A DNA stretch of 64,000 nucleotides from Devosia sp. SL43 (GCF_021729885.1 NZ_CP063401.1:3340501-3404500); one strand, 5' to 3'. Positions 43,520 through 51,836 are shown, counted from the first letter of the stretch. Program-made: numbers and translations. The notes: generated by a model from the sequence alone, not told the origin.

Positions 43520-43948
43520 GCGTATCAGGACGTCACCTGAGTGATCGGGAAAGGAGCCAGCTTTGGCCAGTGTTTCAAGCATCCACTGGTTCTTAGCGAT
43601 GGTCGGCGTCGCTCGCTTATCCCGCTGCATCTTGCCGAGGAACTCTGCAACGATGAGACCGAACGTGTTGCCGGCAACTGCCTTTGCTTCGAGTTGGGCC
43701 CTCTTGCGTGCGAGAGAGGGGTCGATGCCATTACTGAGCTGGCGCTTCGCTGCATCCCGTCTACTGTGTGCAGCGGCAAGCTTGGTACCTGGATAGGCGC
43801 CAAAAGTCAGTGTTTTGCGCTTTTCGGCGAACCGATGATCCAATCTCCAGGACTTCGCTCCTGAAGTGCTCATATAGAGATAAAGCCCGTCAAAGTCCGG
43901 CAACTTATACGGCTTTGGAGCTGGGTTTGCGTTCTTGATCTGGGACAT
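43520..43948 (-). pseudogene. P4-type integrase, truncated after the Arm/N-terminal core
   Basis: Starting at ATG 43948 the frame encodes an Arm DNA-binding (DUF4102) domain: KLPDFDGLYLYMSTSGAKSW, KRKTLTFGAYPGTKLAAA, then DPSLARKRAQLEAKAVAGNT and MQRDKRATPTIAKNQWMLET. After LAKAG the frame shifts near 43540 (PITQVTS lies in another frame) and the similarity ends against the IS481 remnant. The catalytic domain is gone; the open frame that continues to 42656 merely runs antisense into guaD. The gene starts 175 bp from the 3' end of tRNA-Gly, in the same direction, as in tRNA-integrated islands. Confidence 0.75.
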
Positions 43949-44123
43949 CGCTCAATCGCAATGACGGTATCGGTTTTCGCCCGCTCCTTCGATACCGTCG
44001 AAAATACTGTCAAATGTGCTGGCTGTCACTGGACGCTAGTCGACACACTCGCGCACGCACGAGGGCTGAAAGCCTGGTTTACTGGGCTTCCTAAACTTTG
44101 CCGGACTGAGTTGTGATGAGCGC

Positions 44124-44197
44124 TGGAGCGGGTGAAGGGAATCGAACCCTCGTCGTAAGCTTGGGAAGCTTCTGCTCTACCATTGAGCTACACCCGC
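44124..44197 (-). tRNA. tRNA-Gly (anticodon CCC)
   Basis: Minus strand begins GCGGGTGTAGCTCAATGGTA and ends CACCCGC-T-CCA with encoded CCA. The acceptor stem GCGGGTG/CACCCGC, D-arm GCTC/GAGC, anticodon loop TTCCCAA (CCC) and T-arm GGTTCGATTCC all fold. Its 3' end faces the truncated integrase at 43948 and is the probable attachment site. Confidence 0.95.
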
Positions 44198-44446
44198 GAC
44201 GCGCCGATAGATGCGGGAATTGCAGCGGCACGTCAAGGCAGAGTGAAACAGGACGGTAGGACAATGTCTTCTGACAATGTTTCTGCACGAGAAAGCGGTG
44301 CCAAAGGCGCTCGCGCTGATGGCTTCCACAGCCATTACCGCCGACCCACCATAAGTGCATCCACCGGTGCAGTTCCTAGTTGCGCCTCAGGTCTAGCTTA
44401 GCTAGGTTGCCGCCGCGTCGGTGGTCGTTTTGGCCGCCGTAATGAT

Positions 44447-44523
<77 letters not shown>

Positions 44524-44958
44524 AAAACCTTTTAAAATCAATATCTTGTGTAAATTGGGCGATGGAGGTCTCATCCCGATTTTGCACTGCTGCAACCACA
44601 CGGCGACTTTTCAACGGCGGCTTTGCGCCCTCTCGGTCGTTGGCGGACCAAACTTCATCGTTCCGAAGGCCGCCCACAAGGCACGCCGTGCCGGCAGCAA
44701 TGGGGTGGCTAGCCGCCTGTCCCCTTTCAGGTAGCCTTCGGGGGAAGCGGACGTTGTTGGTCTGGCAAAGTTGGGGCCGGCAGCGGTCTGTCTGCTTTTG
44801 GTCGCTGCATGACGTAAAGCAGCAATACGGCGCGCGATCTCGCCGATGGCTCATTTGAGGCTGTCGGCTTTCGGTGCTTGAGCACTGTATGCAGACTGTT
44901 CCTTTTAGCGCTGCAATAATCAATTGGGGGGAGGCTCGCCGCCGATACCCAGGCTTGT
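44524..44958. other. Intergenic region downstream of tRNA-Arg, no gene supported
   Basis: 435 bp with no recognisable coding sequence. The minus-strand open frame here has a Cys/Arg/Gln-rich, low-information translation typical of dispersed intergenic repeats in related bacteria (blocks such as GACCAAAAGCAGAC at about 44800). Possibly a degenerate repeat. Confidence 0.35.
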
Positions 44959-45252
44959 TCAGTCGTCGTCGTCTTCACGCTGGCCACCGCGATGGTCTTC
45001 GTCGTCATCCTCGCTCACCCCTGCATGCATGTTGGCGACGGCAAGATCGGCCTCTGTGCACATAACCGTGCCTGTCACGCGACCGCCAGGCAGCATGAAG
45101 GTGCCCTCGGTCTGGCTGCCGACACCGGCGGCCTGGCAGTGGCTGTAGATGAGATCGGGCGTGAGCTGCGCCCGGACGTCGCCGGCCAGAGCCGGCAATG
45201 CCGCGCCCAGGCTGCACAGCGCGACGGCAAATCGGATGCTTGATGCGTTCAT
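44959..45252 (-). CDS. Small exported protein with acidic C-terminal tail
   Basis: A 97-residue protein from ATG 45252, preceded by AAGGAGAACTAAG as a good ribosome-binding site. Signal peptide residues 1-23 (FAVALCSLGAALPALA). The mature protein has two cysteines (39 and 65, possibly a disulfide) and a striking tail from residue 81 (SEDDDEDHRGGQREDDDD) rich in Asp/Glu/His, able to bind divalent metals. I do not recognise a family. Last gene of the DUF2271-PepSY-ApbE operon (one base after ApbE), so it should work in the periplasm with that redox system, perhaps as a metal-binding partner. Confidence 0.75.
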   Translation of the reverse strand: MNASSIRFAVALCSLGAALPALAGDVRAQLTPDLIYSHCQAAGVGSQTEGTFMLPGGRVTGTVMCTEADLAVANMHAGVSEDDDEDHRGGQREDDDD

Positions 45253-45253
45253 C

Positions 45254-46249
45254 TTAGTTCTCCTTGGTGATTTTGGGTGTTGTGATCGGGTCTGAAGCCG
45301 CGACCAGGACCTGGTCGATGAACAGAGCCTCGATGCCGTGTCGGCTGGCGAGTGCGGCGCCGGTTCTTGGGCCAAGTACCAGCATGGCGGTTGCCCAGGC
45401 GTCGGCGGCCATGCAGGTCTCGGCCAAGACGGTAACGCCCGCCAGACCATCCGCCAGCGGAGCGCCGCGACGCGGGTCCATGGTATGGCCGTAGCGCATG
45501 CCGTCGCGCTCGACGAAGTGCCGGTAGTCGCCGGATGTGGCGACGGCGCCCGCCGTCAGCTCGAGCACGCCTTCTACCGCACGATGCGCCGTTTGAGGCT
45601 TTTCGACAGCAACGCGCCAGGGCGAGCCGTCCGGCTTTCCGCCTTCGGCGCGCAATTCGCCATCGATAGAAACGAGAAAATGCAGGATGCCATGCGCGGC
45701 AAGCACCCGCGCCAGTTCGTCAACGCCAAAGCCCTTGGCAATGCCGGACAGGTCGAGGTTGACCGCGGCGAGCTTACGGACCCGCTCTTGGGCGTAGTCG
45801 AGTTCGAGGCAAAGATGAGCTGGTTGCTTGGCGGATGAATTTGCGGGGACAGGCGCTTCGTCGCTGCGTGCAGCCTGGCTGCCAAAGCCCCAGGCCGCGA
45901 CCAGGTCACCCACACCTATATCGAAGGCTCCATCCGACAGCAGGCCGATCTCCATCGCCGCCGCCAACACCGCGAACAATTCCCCTGGCACCTTGCACCA
46001 GACATGCGCCGGGGCGCGGTTGAGCTGCATCAGCGCCGACTCGGGCTTCCACGTCGACATCTGGGCGTCGACCGCATCGACCGTCGCCTGTAGGTCCCGG
46101 TGCAGCCCGCCCAGGTCCTCGACGTCAGGCGCGTAGAACACCGCGGCGTAACGCGTGCCCATCGTGGCGCCGCTGAGCACCTGACGCTGCAGCGGCACGA
46201 TGGGTGGGGCTGGCTCGGACCGGTGAGCGGCTTCAATACGCGTCTTCAA
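45254..46249 (-). CDS. apbE: FAD:protein FMN transferase (ApbE family)
   Basis: A 331-residue flavin transferase which attaches FMN to Thr/Ser of target proteins. TTG 46249 is favoured as start because GAAGGGA precedes it by seven bases; an ATG at 46276 is the alternative. Family features: ATMGTRYAAVFY, LDLSGIAKGFGVDELARVL (FAD site), SIDGELRAEGGKPDGSPWRV, ATSGDYRHFVERDGMRYGH with TMDPRRGAPL, and AADAWATAMLVLG with a Mg-binding Asp. No signal peptide is visible, although most ApbE proteins are exported. It overlaps the PepSY gene by 17 bp and probably flavinylates the DUF2271 protein of the same operon. Confidence 0.92.
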   Translation of the reverse strand: MKTRIEAAHRSEPAPPIVPLQRQVLSGATMGTRYAAVFYAPDVEDLGGLHRDLQATVDAVDAQMSTWKPESALMQLNRAPAHVWCKVPGELFAVLAAAMEIGLLSDGAFDIGVGDLVAAWGFGSQAARSDEAPVPANSSAKQPAHLCLELDYAQERVRKLAAVNLDLSGIAKGFGVDELARVLAAHGILHFLVSIDGELRAEGGKPDGSPWRVAVEKPQTAHRAVEGVLELTAGAVATSGDYRHFVERDGMRYGHTMDPRRGAPLADGLAGVTVLAETCMAADAWATAMLVLGPRTGAALASRHGIEALFIDQVLVAASDPITTPKITKEN

Positions 46250-48425
46250 GGTACAATCCCTTCTGCTTGAGACCATCGACGCTGAGGCCTAGCGGCGCGA
46301 GGCAGGTTTCGATCGCTGCGCGGACGTCATTGGCCATGTCGCGGCCGCCGCAGACCATGATCTGTGCGCCTTTGCTGACCAGGCCGCGCACGGCGTCTGC
46401 CTCGTCCATCACCAGGTCCTGCACATAACCGCCGCCCAACACGCGGGAGAACCGTGTGTTCAGCGATGTCAGAAGGCCCTCGTCCAGCGCGGTTTCGAGG
46501 TCGTCGCGATAGAGAAAATCCGACGCCGGATCGCGGCCGCCAAAGAACAGGTGTACCGGCCGGCGATGGCGGTTGTGGCGGGCGAACCCCACCAGTGGCG
46601 CCACCCCGGCGCCCGCGCCGATCAGGATTAGCGGCCGGCGCCCGGCCTTGGGCCGGAAGTCCGGATTGGGGCGGATGAAGCTGTCGATCGCCTCGCCGGG
46701 CACCAGCGCATGCAAAAATTCCGAGCATAGCCCGCCCGACTGCTTGCGCACGCAGATCTCCAGCATGCCGTCCGGTGAGGCTGAGGCCAGCGAATAGTAG
46801 CGCGGTGCGTCGGCGCCGGGCGGCACGATGCCGACCAGGTCACCGACCTCGAAACGCGGCAGCCGGGGGGCGAACCAGCCCCGACGGGACTGCGGCGCGG
46901 CAAACTTGAGCACAGCGACCGGCGCCTGAACTTCCATGCCATAGAGGGTGCGCTCCACCAGCACGAGTTTACTGGTGGCTGGCCGCGCCGCAACATGGTT
47001 CAGCAGCAACGGCAGGCCAAACCGCCCGCCGAGACTCTTTCCCCAGGCCGCGAAATGCCCGGCCGACTGCCGGTCGACACTGGCCAACGGCAGCAGGTGG
47101 ATCAGACCCTTGGCCGCAAGCGCGGCGTCGACCTTGGCGGCAAAGCCGCAGAACTGGGCAAAACCCTGATCGCCGAAGCCGAGGACGGCAAAGGCAGGTG
47201 TCGCGGTGAAGTGCTCGAGCTTTGCCAGGAACTGGCGGGCCGAGGCCGGGGCTGCGCCGTCACCGTAGGTGGCTGCGAGCACCAGCAGCCGGGACGCGTT
47301 GGGATAGCTGCGACGCAGCTCGTTCATGGCGGCGACATGGACGCGTTGACCCTGCTGCCGCAGGGCGTCCTGCAGCGTGGCGGCGAAGCCCCAACTGCTG
47401 CCGCCTTCGCTGCCGACCAGGATGACGGTGTCGGCGTCGCGCCAGGAGACATTGCCGACAATTCGCGGCGTGTTGCGGCGACGCATCCACCAGATGATCG
47501 TGCCGGTCACGGCCAGCAGCGGCACGCTCAGGGCGCCCAGCCCCACCAGCAGCGCCACCATGGGCGCGCCTTGCCCGGTATGCAGCAGGTAGATGAATTC
47601 ATAGGCCCGCTGCCAGCCGTCGTTTGGCGTGAAGGAGAGCATCGCGCCGGTGCCCTGGTCGACAAAGCCCTGGCCGGCCTGGGTGGTGACGGTGAAGACA
47701 TCCGTGGCGTCGCCCGCTGCCGGAAAGGTCAGTTCGCGCAGGTCAGCCAGGGGAATGGCGGCGAGCGCCTCAAGCGAGGCAATGGGCGCCACGGTCTCGC
47801 CGGCGCTGGCCGGCGGAAAAGCGAACATCGCGCCAGCATTTTCCGGCAGCAGCGCAAAGTTGACCGCCGACATATAGGCGCCAGTCAGAGAGGTCAGCAG
47901 CAGCACGGCAACACCGATGCGGGCCAGATCGGTATGCAGCCGCTGCGAGCCAGTGCCGCGCGACGCGGTCAGCAGCTTGCGCCAGCCGCCCATCTTGCCA
48001 ACCAGCAGCAGCATGCCGCTGATGGCGAGCGCCAGGATGAACAGCGCCGTGACCCCGGCCGCGCCATGCCCGACATTGCCCAGCATGAAGGAGCGATGCA
48101 GGTCGGTGATGAAGCTGAAAATGGCCGATGGCGCATAGGCGCCGGCTGCCGCGCCGGTCTGGGGATCGACAATCACGGCGCTGCGCACCCCGTTCTCTGC
48201 TGTATAGGCAACGAGCTGGCCCGATGCCGACCGCACCAGCCGTTCCACACCCGGCAGCTCCGCGGCCACGCGGTCAGCCAGCGCCGCCACGGTAACACCG
48301 CTGTCCGCAGCCATCGTCGTGGCCGTATCGGCGAGCGGCTGCAGCGACAGCACGAAGCCGGTGGTCGCCATGAAGATGACCAGCAGACCGCCAAACAGGC
48401 CGGCCAGGGAGTGGAAACTGCGCAT
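46233..48425 (-). CDS. PepSY-TM / flavodoxin / FNR-type membrane flavoreductase
   Basis: A 730-residue inner-membrane electron-transfer protein. Residues 1-320 form a PepSY-associated TM domain with four helices (HSLAGLFGGLLVIFMATTGF first) and conserved His at LHRSF, GHGAAG, RLHTD and LLHTGQG that could hold haem. Residues 335-480 are flavodoxin-like (DTVILVGSEGGSSWGFA). The C-terminal part is a ferredoxin-NADP reductase module (RYYSLASASPDG for FAD, LILIGAGAGVAPLVGFARH for NAD(P)H, QIMVCGGRDMANDV). It should move electrons from cytoplasmic NADPH across the membrane to the periplasm, possibly to the flavinylated DUF2271 protein or to metal ions. Confidence 0.88.
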   Translation of the reverse strand: MRSFHSLAGLFGGLLVIFMATTGFVLSLQPLADTATTMAADSGVTVAALADRVAAELPGVERLVRSASGQLVAYTAENGVRSAVIVDPQTGAAAGAYAPSAIFSFITDLHRSFMLGNVGHGAAGVTALFILALAISGMLLLVGKMGGWRKLLTASRGTGSQRLHTDLARIGVAVLLLTSLTGAYMSAVNFALLPENAGAMFAFPPASAGETVAPIASLEALAAIPLADLRELTFPAAGDATDVFTVTTQAGQGFVDQGTGAMLSFTPNDGWQRAYEFIYLLHTGQGAPMVALLVGLGALSVPLLAVTGTIIWWMRRRNTPRIVGNVSWRDADTVILVGSEGGSSWGFAATLQDALRQQGQRVHVAAMNELRRSYPNASRLLVLAATYGDGAAPASARQFLAKLEHFTATPAFAVLGFGDQGFAQFCGFAAKVDAALAAKGLIHLLPLASVDRQSAGHFAAWGKSLGGRFGLPLLLNHVAARPATSKLVLVERTLYGMEVQAPVAVLKFAAPQSRRGWFAPRLPRFEVGDLVGIVPPGADAPRYYSLASASPDGMLEICVRKQSGGLCSEFLHALVPGEAIDSFIRPNPDFRPKAGRRPLILIGAGAGVAPLVGFARHNRHRRPVHLFFGGRDPASDFLYRDDLETALDEGLLTSLNTRFSRVLGGGYVQDLVMDEADAVRGLVSKGAQIMVCGGRDMANDVRAAIETCLAPLGLSVDGLKQKGLYLEDAY

Positions 48426-48436
48426 GGACGTGCTCG

Positions 48437-48904
48437 CTAGAGACCGAGGGAGATGGAGTTGACGTAGCCCGTGCCGCTCGCCGTGGCGGGCGTGGACGTC
48501 AGGTCGATCACGGCGTCGTCGGCATATTGGCCGCCATTCTCGACCGCTGTATCGACGTGGATCCGGTAGCCGGCATCGAGCAGGGTATCGGCGAGATTGG
48601 CATGTACCGTCAGCGTTTCGCCGCTGCCGACGCTGGCGCCGGTAATGCCATCGAGATTGAGCGATCCGCCGCCCGATGCCGCCCGGGCCCAGCCGCGCAG
48701 GTCGCCGTAATATTTCGTCTTCTGGCCCGAAACCCAGAGCGTCGAATTATAGCTGCCGTCCGGATTGGTGAGATAGACCGCCAGATAGGCGGCATGACCG
48801 GAATATTGCACCAGGCTGGTCTGGATGCTGACATCCCGGGCCATGGCGATGCTGGGGGCGCAGAGCGCCGTAGCCAGCATCAATAGGGCTGCGAGTTTCT
48901 TCAT
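48437..48904 (-). CDS. DUF2271 periplasmic protein with flavinylation-type motif
   Basis: A 155-residue protein from ATG 48904. Signal peptide: KKLAALLMLATALCAPSIAMA. The mature domain fits DUF2271 (VQYSGHAAYLAVYLTNPDG, TLWVSGQKTKYYGDLRGW). At residues 85-91 is DGITGAS, matching the D-x-x-(S/T)-G-A-(S/T) sequence that ApbE modifies with FMN, so Ser91 is the predicted attachment site. DUF2271 proteins are known from bioinformatic surveys of extracytosolic flavinylation to cluster with PepSY and ApbE genes, as here. First gene of the four-gene operon, 11 bp before the PepSY gene, divergent from the two-component genes. Confidence 0.85.
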   Translation of the reverse strand: MKKLAALLMLATALCAPSIAMARDVSIQTSLVQYSGHAAYLAVYLTNPDGSYNSTLWVSGQKTKYYGDLRGWARAASGGGSLNLDGITGASVGSGETLTVHANLADTLLDAGYRIHVDTAVENGGQYADDAVIDLTSTPATASGTGYVNSISLGL

Positions 48905-48953
48905 GGTATAGGCTCCTGATCGGTATGTTGTGGGGAGCTTTGACCATGGCAAG

Positions 48954-48974
48954 CTGACAGCAGACTGAAGCAGC
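48954..48974. promoter_or_regulatory. Candidate 11-bp-period direct repeat in the divergent promoter
   Basis: CTGACAGCAG and CTGAAGCAG begin 11 bp apart (48954, 48965) in the 132-bp region between the DUF2271 operon and the response regulator gene. The spacing suits an OmpR-type regulator such as the one encoded at 49037. Confidence 0.35.
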
Positions 48975-49036
48975 GCAGGTTTCTCGTTCAGCCCGGTGTA
49001 AGCTTGGCGCGCTAGGCCGTCCTGGGGAGCCCAAAC

Positions 49037-49693
49037 ATGCGCGTGCTGTTGATCGAAGACGACCATGTGCTGGGCGCAGCCATCCGCGACCACGTGCTCG
49101 CTGCCGGTCATGCGGTTGACTGGATGCAGCGGCTCGACGACGCCCGCCTGGCGCTGGCCAGCGTGCCCTATGAGCTGGTGCTGCTCGATCTCAACTTGCC
49201 CGACGGCCGTGGCCTCGATCTGCTCAAGCAGTTGCGTGCCGCCGGCAATGCCGTTCCCGTCATTATCACCACGGCGCAGGATCAGGTCGCCATCCGCATT
49301 GAGGGCCTCAATTCGGGCGCCGACGATTATCTGGTCAAACCATTCGACCTAGCCGAAATGGGCGCCCGCATCGCTGCGGTGGCCCGTCGCTATGGCGGCA
49401 ATCCGACGCCCGAGATCACCACGGCAGGGGTAACCATCGATCTGGGCCGGCGCATTGCCAGCATCGACGGCGCCCATGCCAGTCTCACCGCCCGCGAATG
49501 GGCCGTGCTCGAACGCCTGCTGGCGCGCCGCGGCGGCATCGTCACCAAGTCCGAGATCGAGGATTCGCTCTATGCCTTCGGCGCCGAGGTGGAGAGCAAT
49601 GCAGTCGAAGTCTATGTCAGCCGGCTGCGCAAGAAACTCGGGCGGGAGTTCGTTCAGACCATTCGCGGCCTTGGCTACCAGGTGAAGGCATGA
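49037..49693 (+). CDS. OmpR-family response regulator
   Basis: A 218-residue response regulator. Receiver: MRVLLIEDDHVLGAAI, phospho-Asp in LVLLDLNLPDGRGLD, Lys in DDYLVKPFDLAEM. DNA-binding winged helix: LTAREWAVLERLLARRGG, then VYVSRLRKKLG and TIRGLGYQV. The overall look is of the QseB/PmrA group. Divergent from the DUF2271/PepSY/ApbE operon, and its stop overlaps the sensor kinase start (ATGA). The likely targets are that operon and its own. Confidence 0.94.
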   Translation: MRVLLIEDDHVLGAAIRDHVLAAGHAVDWMQRLDDARLALASVPYELVLLDLNLPDGRGLDLLKQLRAAGNAVPVIITTAQDQVAIRIEGLNSGADDYLVKPFDLAEMGARIAAVARRYGGNPTPEITTAGVTIDLGRRIASIDGAHASLTAREWAVLERLLARRGGIVTKSEIEDSLYAFGAEVESNAVEVYVSRLRKKLGREFVQTIRGLGYQVKA

Positions 49694-51132
49694 CGCGGCG
49701 CCCCTCCATTGCCTTGCGCCTGGCACTTGGCCTGACCACCGGCATGGCCCTGCTGTGGATCGGCGCCGCGGCCATTTCGGTCAGCGTCATGCAGCATGAG
49801 CTCAACGAAGCTTATGACGACAGTTTGGAGCAGAGCGCCCAGCGCCTGCTGCCGCTCGCTGTGCACGACCTGCGCGAGCGGGGCGATGGCGGGCGACTGG
49901 TCGGCGGCGCCTATAATGAGGGGGGCGACGACGATGATCGTCCGGACGCCGGCGACGGACCCGCCGGGTCCGTGCCGCACGATTCAAGCTTCACCTATGT
50001 TGTCTTCGATAGCCAGGGCGTCATCATGCTGCGCGATCAGCAGGCGGCCGACTTCGCGCTACCTGCGGATTTGCCGGAAGGTTTTGCCGACATAGATGGT
50101 CAGCGAACCTTTGGGCTGACGGATCGCAACGGCTTTTCCATCCTCATTGTGGAGACCAGCGACCGGCGCCTGAACGGCGTGATGGACGCCATTTCGGCCC
50201 TCGGCTTCCCCCTGCTCGCTCTCCTGCCGCTGATGGCCGGTGGTGTCTGGCTGGCCATGCGCTTGGCGCTCCGGCCGCTGGAGGCCCTGCGCCGCGATAT
50301 TGCCAAGCGCGACAGCAAGAACCTGGAGCCCCTGCTGTCGGATGGCCATCCCGCCGAGCTGGCGCCGATCGCCGAAGCCGTCGGTGCCCTGATGTCCCGG
50401 CTAAAGTCGGCTCTCGATGCCGAGCGCTCCTTTGCGGCGCGCAGCGCCCATGAATTGCGCACCCCCATCGCCGGCGCGCTGGCACAGACCCAGCAACTGG
50501 CTGCCGAACTGGGCAACGGCCCGGGCGCGGCCCGGTTGGTCGAGATCGAGGCCGCGTTGAAGAAGCTCGCCAAGCTGTCGGAAAAGCTGCTGCAGCTCGC
50601 CCGCGTCGAGGCAGGCTTTGCCCGTTCAGATCGGGAGGCAGACCTCTTGCCGGTGCTCAACATGGTCGTGCACGATTTCAATGCCAGTACGCTCTGGCAC
50701 GACCGCGTGCATGTCGACGCCGCCGGCGGCGGCGTGGTTGCGGCCATCGATCCCGATGCCTTTGCCATCGCATTGCGCAATCTGATTGAAAACGCCCTCA
50801 AGCATGGCGCAGCGGGCCAGCCGGTCCAAGTCATTGCCGCCGCGGCCGGCGCCGTGCGGATCGTCAACCAGGGTGGCCTTGTTGGGGCGGCCGATCTGGC
50901 GCGTTTGGGTCAGCCTTTCGCCCGCGGCGACACGGCGGCGGACGGCAACGGCCTGGGCCTATCCATTGCGCGCTCGATTCTCGAGCAGGCCGGCGGCTCG
51001 CTGTCCCTGCAGTCCCCCGCGTCGGGTGCCATGGATGGCTTTGAGGCCGTGATGGTGCTGCCCAGAGGCGATAATCGACAGACCAACCATGGCGCACCCG
51101 GAACGGGCGCCACCCCCAAGGTGAAGGCATGA
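49690..51132 (+). CDS. Sensor histidine kinase with acidic periplasmic loop
   Basis: A 480-residue kinase from ATG 49690. TM1 residues 10-33, periplasmic loop, TM2 near 165-190 (SALGFPLLALLPLMAGGVWL), then the HAMP-like region, H-box RSAHELRTPIAGAL, N-box NLIENALKHGA and G-box GNGLGLSIARSI. The periplasmic loop contains NEGGDDDDRPDAGDG at about residues 76-90, an acidic stretch comparable to the metal-sensing patches of PmrB/PhoQ-type kinases. This suggests it senses divalent or trivalent metal. Overlap with the response regulator upstream and with the VIT-type transporter gene downstream (ATGA) makes a tight three-gene operon. Confidence 0.92.
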   Translation: MTRRPSIALRLALGLTTGMALLWIGAAAISVSVMQHELNEAYDDSLEQSAQRLLPLAVHDLRERGDGGRLVGGAYNEGGDDDDRPDAGDGPAGSVPHDSSFTYVVFDSQGVIMLRDQQAADFALPADLPEGFADIDGQRTFGLTDRNGFSILIVETSDRRLNGVMDAISALGFPLLALLPLMAGGVWLAMRLALRPLEALRRDIAKRDSKNLEPLLSDGHPAELAPIAEAVGALMSRLKSALDAERSFAARSAHELRTPIAGALAQTQQLAAELGNGPGAARLVEIEAALKKLAKLSEKLLQLARVEAGFARSDREADLLPVLNMVVHDFNASTLWHDRVHVDAAGGGVVAAIDPDAFAIALRNLIENALKHGAAGQPVQVIAAAAGAVRIVNQGGLVGAADLARLGQPFARGDTAADGNGLGLSIARSILEQAGGSLSLQSPASGAMDGFEAVMVLPRGDNRQTNHGAPGTGATPKVKA

Positions 51133-51836
51133 CCCTGCCGTATAAATCCGCCCACGAAGAAGTTCATTTCATCAACCGATCGGGATGGCTGCGGGCCGCC
51201 GTTTTGGGAGCCAATGACGGCATCGTCTCGGTGTCGTCGCTGATCGTGGGCGTCGCGGCCGCCGATCCCAGCCCTGGCGCCGTGCTGATCGCGGGCGTGG
51301 CAGGCCTGGCCGCAGGGGCCATGTCCATGGCGGCGGGCGAATATGTCTCGGTCAGTTCGCAATCCGATATCGAGCGCGCCGACATCACACGCGAAAAGCA
51401 GGCTCTGATCGACACCCCAGCAGAGGAAGAAGCCGAACTCGCCTCGATCTACGAGTCGCGCGGCCTGTCGCCGGCCACCGCAGCGCTGGTCGCAAGGGAG
51501 CTCACCGAGAAGGACGCCTTGGCTGCCCACGTGCGAGAGGAGCTGGGCCTGTCCGAAGTCCATAGCGCCAACCCGCTTCAGGCGGCTTTGGCCTCCGGCC
51601 TGACCTTTACAGTCGCCGCTGCCCTGCCTGTGATCGCGGCCGTGCTGGCGCCCATAGGCGCGACCATTCCAGTCGTGGTCGTCACCACCCTGATCTGTCT
51701 GGCGGGCCTTGGCGCGCTGGGCGCCCAGGCCGGTGGTGCCCCCAAAATGCGCCCCACCTTGCGCGTCCTGTTTTGGGGCGCAGCAGCCATGGCCGTTACC
51801 GCGCTGGTTGGTCGAATATTCGGTGTTAGCGTTTAG
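51129..51836 (+). CDS. VIT1/CCC1-family Fe(II)/Mn(II) transporter
   Basis: A 235-residue membrane protein of the VIT1/CCC1 (DUF125) family. WLRAAVLGANDGIVSVSSLI is the conserved first helix, followed by GLAAGAMSMAAGEYVSVSSQ with its Gly/Met-rich helix, a charged cytosolic domain with acidic residues (EEEAELASIYESRGL, ARELTEKDALAAHV) that binds metal, and three further helices. Members move Fe2+ or Mn2+ out of the cytoplasm. Co-transcribed with the sensor kinase (4-bp overlap), so metal export and metal sensing appear linked. Confidence 0.9.
   Translation: MTLPYKSAHEEVHFINRSGWLRAAVLGANDGIVSVSSLIVGVAAADPSPGAVLIAGVAGLAAGAMSMAAGEYVSVSSQSDIERADITREKQALIDTPAEEEAELASIYESRGLSPATAALVARELTEKDALAAHVREELGLSEVHSANPLQAALASGLTFTVAAALPVIAAVLAPIGATIPVVVVTTLICLAGLGALGAQAGGAPKMRPTLRVLFWGAAAMAVTALVGRIFGVSV

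Noticed and set aside
42656..43948. 430-codon frame that looks like a full-length integrase
   Set aside because: Only the first about 135 codons match an integrase. The rest runs through an IS481 remnant and antisense to guaD.
44183..44401. 72-codon frame between the two tRNA genes
   Set aside because: Overlaps tRNA-Gly at its 5' end and shows no motif or convincing ribosome-binding site.
46995..48440. 481-codon plus-strand frame over the PepSY-reductase gene
   Set aside because: Antisense shadow; Gln/Arg/Gly-rich low-information translation against a fully motif-supported gene on the minus strand.
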